The notes beneath the pieces were generated by a model, which was given only the letters and a program-made list of their open reading frames with translations, was not told the DNA's origin and did no database searches. From an uncultured Prevotella sp. (GTDB lineage Bacteria; Bacteroidota; Bacteroidia; Bacteroidales; Bacteroidaceae), in contig CALGRN010000037.1 in the NCBI GenBank assembly GCA_937880835.1, positions 1 to 7,377 of the forward strand: a stretch of 7,377 bases of DNA. Reading direction: 5' to 3'. A program made the translations under genes and the position numbers. Of this stretch, positions 5,761-7,377 are shown in pieces (the first letter of the stretch is position 1; each line of letters starts with the position of its first letter).

Positions 5761-6123
5761 ATGAAAGTGATAACAATGGAAAGTTCCGCCTACAAGGAGA
5801 TGATGGCGCAGATTGCGAACATCGCAGGGTACATCCGCGAGGCAAGGGACGAGAAGAAACGGAAGCGGGAAACCGAAGACAAGCTGCTTGACACGGCACA
5901 GGCGGCGAAGATGCTCAACGTGAGCAAGCGCACCATGCAGCGTATGCGCACCGACCACCGTATCGAGTATGTGGTGGTACGCGGAAGCTGCCGCTACCGC
6001 CTTTCCGAGATACTGCGGCTATTGGAGGACAACACAGTAAGGAACGAGGAAGGGACAATAGACACCCTGTTCCACAACCACACGCTGCGCACGGGCGGCA
6101 AACCAAAAGGAAGGAGGACATAG
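5761..6123 (+). CDS. HTH_17 excisionase-like protein in the CTnDOT xis2c position
   Basis: This 120-aa protein has a charged N-terminal helix with a KKRKRETEDK stretch (about 32-41) and a winged-helix domain, LLDTAQAAKMLNVSKRTMQRMR (42-63), with a wing at VVVRGSCRYRLSEI (71-84). The C-terminal tail is basic and probably flexible. The ATG at 5761 is preferred over the in-frame TTG at 5698 because a GAAAGGA (5748-5754) lies 6 nt before it. The next gene starts 3 nt after the stop, indicating a tight operon. Order and size match xis2c of CTnDOT, a small DNA-binding protein needed for excision. The identity is argued from context and family, not from an alignment. Confidence 0.82.
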   Translation: MKVITMESSAYKEMMAQIANIAGYIREARDEKKRKRETEDKLLDTAQAAKMLNVSKRTMQRMRTDHRIEYVVVRGSCRYRLSEILRLLEDNTVRNEEGTIDTLFHNHTLRTGGKPKGRRT

Positions 6124-6126
6124 GTC

Positions 6127-6477
6127 ATGGAACTGCTCACACGAAACAACTTCGAGGGCTGGATGCAGAAGCTGATGGAACGGCTCGACCGTCAGGACGA
6201 ACTGCTGCTGGCGATGAAGGCTGAGGGGAAACAGCCCACTATCACGGAAAGCATCCGCCTTTTCGACAATCAGGATTTGTGCATGTTGCTCCAGATAAGC
6301 AAACGCACCCTCCAACGCTACCGCAGCGTAGGCGCATTGCCCTACAAGACGCTGGGCAAGAAGACCTATTACAGCGAGGAGGACGTGCTGACATTCCTTT
6401 CCAACCATATCAAGGACTTCAAAAAGGAAGATATAGCCTTCTACAAGGCTCGTATCCATAATTTCTTTCATAAATAA
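6127..6477 (+). CDS. HTH_17 excisionase-like protein in the CTnDOT xis2d position
   Basis: This 116-aa protein has an N-terminal amphipathic stretch (GWMQKLMERLDRQDELLLAM, 11-30) and a winged helix, LFDNQDLCMLLQISKRTLQRYR (45-66), with a wing at LPYKTLGKKTYYSEEDV (71-87). A strong AAGGAGG (6111-6117) sits 9 nt before the ATG, inside the end of the previous gene, so the start is well supported. Only 3 nt separate it from the upstream stop. Size, fold and position agree with xis2d of CTnDOT, where the pair acts with IntDOT in excision and also activates transfer genes. The same role here is an inference. Confidence 0.83.
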   Translation: MELLTRNNFEGWMQKLMERLDRQDELLLAMKAEGKQPTITESIRLFDNQDLCMLLQISKRTLQRYRSVGALPYKTLGKKTYYSEEDVLTFLSNHIKDFKKEDIAFYKARIHNFFHK

Positions 6478-6497
6478 CCCATTAAAACATTTTTCAG

Positions 6498-7377
6498 ATG
6501 GCAAAGAAAAAAGACGAAAAGGACGTGCTGGTAGTCCGTGACGAGAAGACGGGCGAGATCAGCGTGGTAGCCGGGCTGAACGCGGACGGCACACCCAAGC
6601 GCACCCCCGCAAAAGCGGAGAACGCGCAGAGTTTCCTGCAATTCGACCGACATGGCGACGTGCTGGACAACTTCTTCAAGAACTTCTTCCGGCAGTGCAA
6701 GGAACCCAGCCGCTTCGGTTTCTACCGCATTGCGGCAGACCAAGCTGAAAATCTCTTAGAGGTGATGAAGCAACTGCTGAAAGACCCCGAAGCGAACAAG
6801 GAGCTGCTCGCCCCTCACAAGGTGGACACCTCCGACTATGAGAAGAAGGTGCAGGAAGAGATGGCAGCACAACAGACAGAGAAACAAGAACCTCAAAAAC
6901 AGGAGAACATGGAACAACGGAAAGAACAGCAACAGGACAAATCCGAACAGATGCAGGGCAAACGTGGCTACCAGCCCATCGACGAGAGTAAAATCAACTG
7001 GCAGGAGCTGGAGGACAGATGGGGCGTAAAGCGGGACAACCTTGAAAAGTCCGGCGACCTTACGAAGATGCTCAACTATGGCAAGTCCGACTTGGTAAAG
7101 GTCAAACCGACCTTCGGCGGCGAATCATTCGAGCTGGACGCCCGCCTCTCCTTCAAGAAGGACGGTGAGGGAAACATCAGCCTCGTGCCGCACTTCATCC
7201 GCAAGGAGCAGAAGCTGGATGAGTACAAGGAACACAAATTCTCCGACAATGACCGGAAGAACCTCCGCGAAACGGGCAATCTCGGTAGGGTCGTGGACAT
7301 TGTGGACAGGGAAACGGGCGAGATCATCCCCTCCTACATCAGCATCGACCGCAAGACGAATGAAATCACGGACATTC
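6498..7377 (+). CDS. DUF4099/DUF3945 protein (CTnDOT Orf3 position), 3' end cut by window
   Basis: The frame is open from the ATG at 6498 to the window edge (293 codons visible). Residues 1-110 form a basic, then helical N-terminal region. Residues about 115-158 are a low-complexity Gln/Glu/Lys-rich linker (EKKVQEEMAAQQ and similar). From about 166 (INWQELEDRWGVKRDNLEKSG) there is a DUF4099 domain, and from about 240 onward the start of DUF3945 (FSDNDRKNLRETGNLGRVVDI, then SIDRKTNEI). These domains occur in Bacteroidales conjugative elements, often beside a topoisomerase-like gene such as exc. Function is unknown; in CTnDOT orf3 lies between xis2d and exc in the excision operon. The start lies 20 nt after the previous stop with no clear Shine-Dalgarno, which is common in Bacteroidetes. 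Confidence 0.85.
   Translation, partial: MAKKKDEKDVLVVRDEKTGEISVVAGLNADGTPKRTPAKAENAQSFLQFDRHGDVLDNFFKNFFRQCKEPSRFGFYRIAADQAENLLEVMKQLLKDPEANKELLAPHKVDTSDYEKKVQEEMAAQQTEKQEPQKQENMEQRKEQQQDKSEQMQGKRGYQPIDESKINWQELEDRWGVKRDNLEKSGDLTKMLNYGKSDLVKVKPTFGGESFELDARLSFKKDGEGNISLVPHFIRKEQKLDEYKEHKFSDNDRKNLRETGNLGRVVDIVDRETGEIIPSYISIDRKTNEITDI

Noticed and set aside
6019..6504. 161-codon open frame on the minus strand
   Set aside because: It is antisense to two well-supported HTH_17 genes with good ribosome-binding signals and has no domain of its own.

Overview
The window looks like part of an integrative and conjugative element (conjugative transposon) of the CTnDOT/CTnERL type from a Bacteroidales host such as Bacteroides or Parabacteroides. 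Four things support this. The integrase belongs to the IntDOT-like branch, with Ser where most tyrosine recombinases have the first catalytic Arg. Several small excisionase-like HTH_17 proteins are clustered together. A DUF4099/DUF3945 protein follows them, in the order of the CTnDOT excision operon (xis2c-xis2d-orf3-exc). Two promoter boxes fit the Bacteroidetes -7 consensus TAnnTTTG.

Layout, left to right. (1) Positions 3-1325: the C-terminal ~315 residues of the integrase, then a 120-aa RhuM-like protein, both on + in the GC-richer backbone style. (2) Positions ~1326-4860: a visibly AT-rich block read on the minus strand in the order xre (67 aa), hamA (313 aa), hamB (707 aa). This is a Hachiman anti-phage system: a DUF1837 PD-(D/E)xK nuclease and a superfamily 2 helicase, overlapping by 17 bp, with a small Xre-type regulator in front. 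The block has its own promoter and a near-perfect palindrome upstream of it. (3) Positions ~4871-4902: a hairpin terminator with T-runs on both strands, closing the backbone. (4) Positions 4923-6477: four small winged-helix/HTH_17 proteins in two divergent pairs around a ~200-bp control region that holds a 15-bp palindrome. (5) Position 6498 to the end: a DUF4099/DUF3945 protein (CTnDOT Orf3 position), cut by the window edge.

How it fits together. The integrase and the HTH_17/Orf3 genes are the mobility module, covering integration and regulated excision. The Hachiman block is cargo placed inside that module, between the integrase operon and the excision regulators. It appears to be a self-contained unit with its own regulator, promoter and effectors, insulated from the excision-control genes by the terminator. 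The defence system itself is a known type. The less familiar parts are its position inside the mobility core and its pairing with a dedicated Xre regulator and candidate operator.
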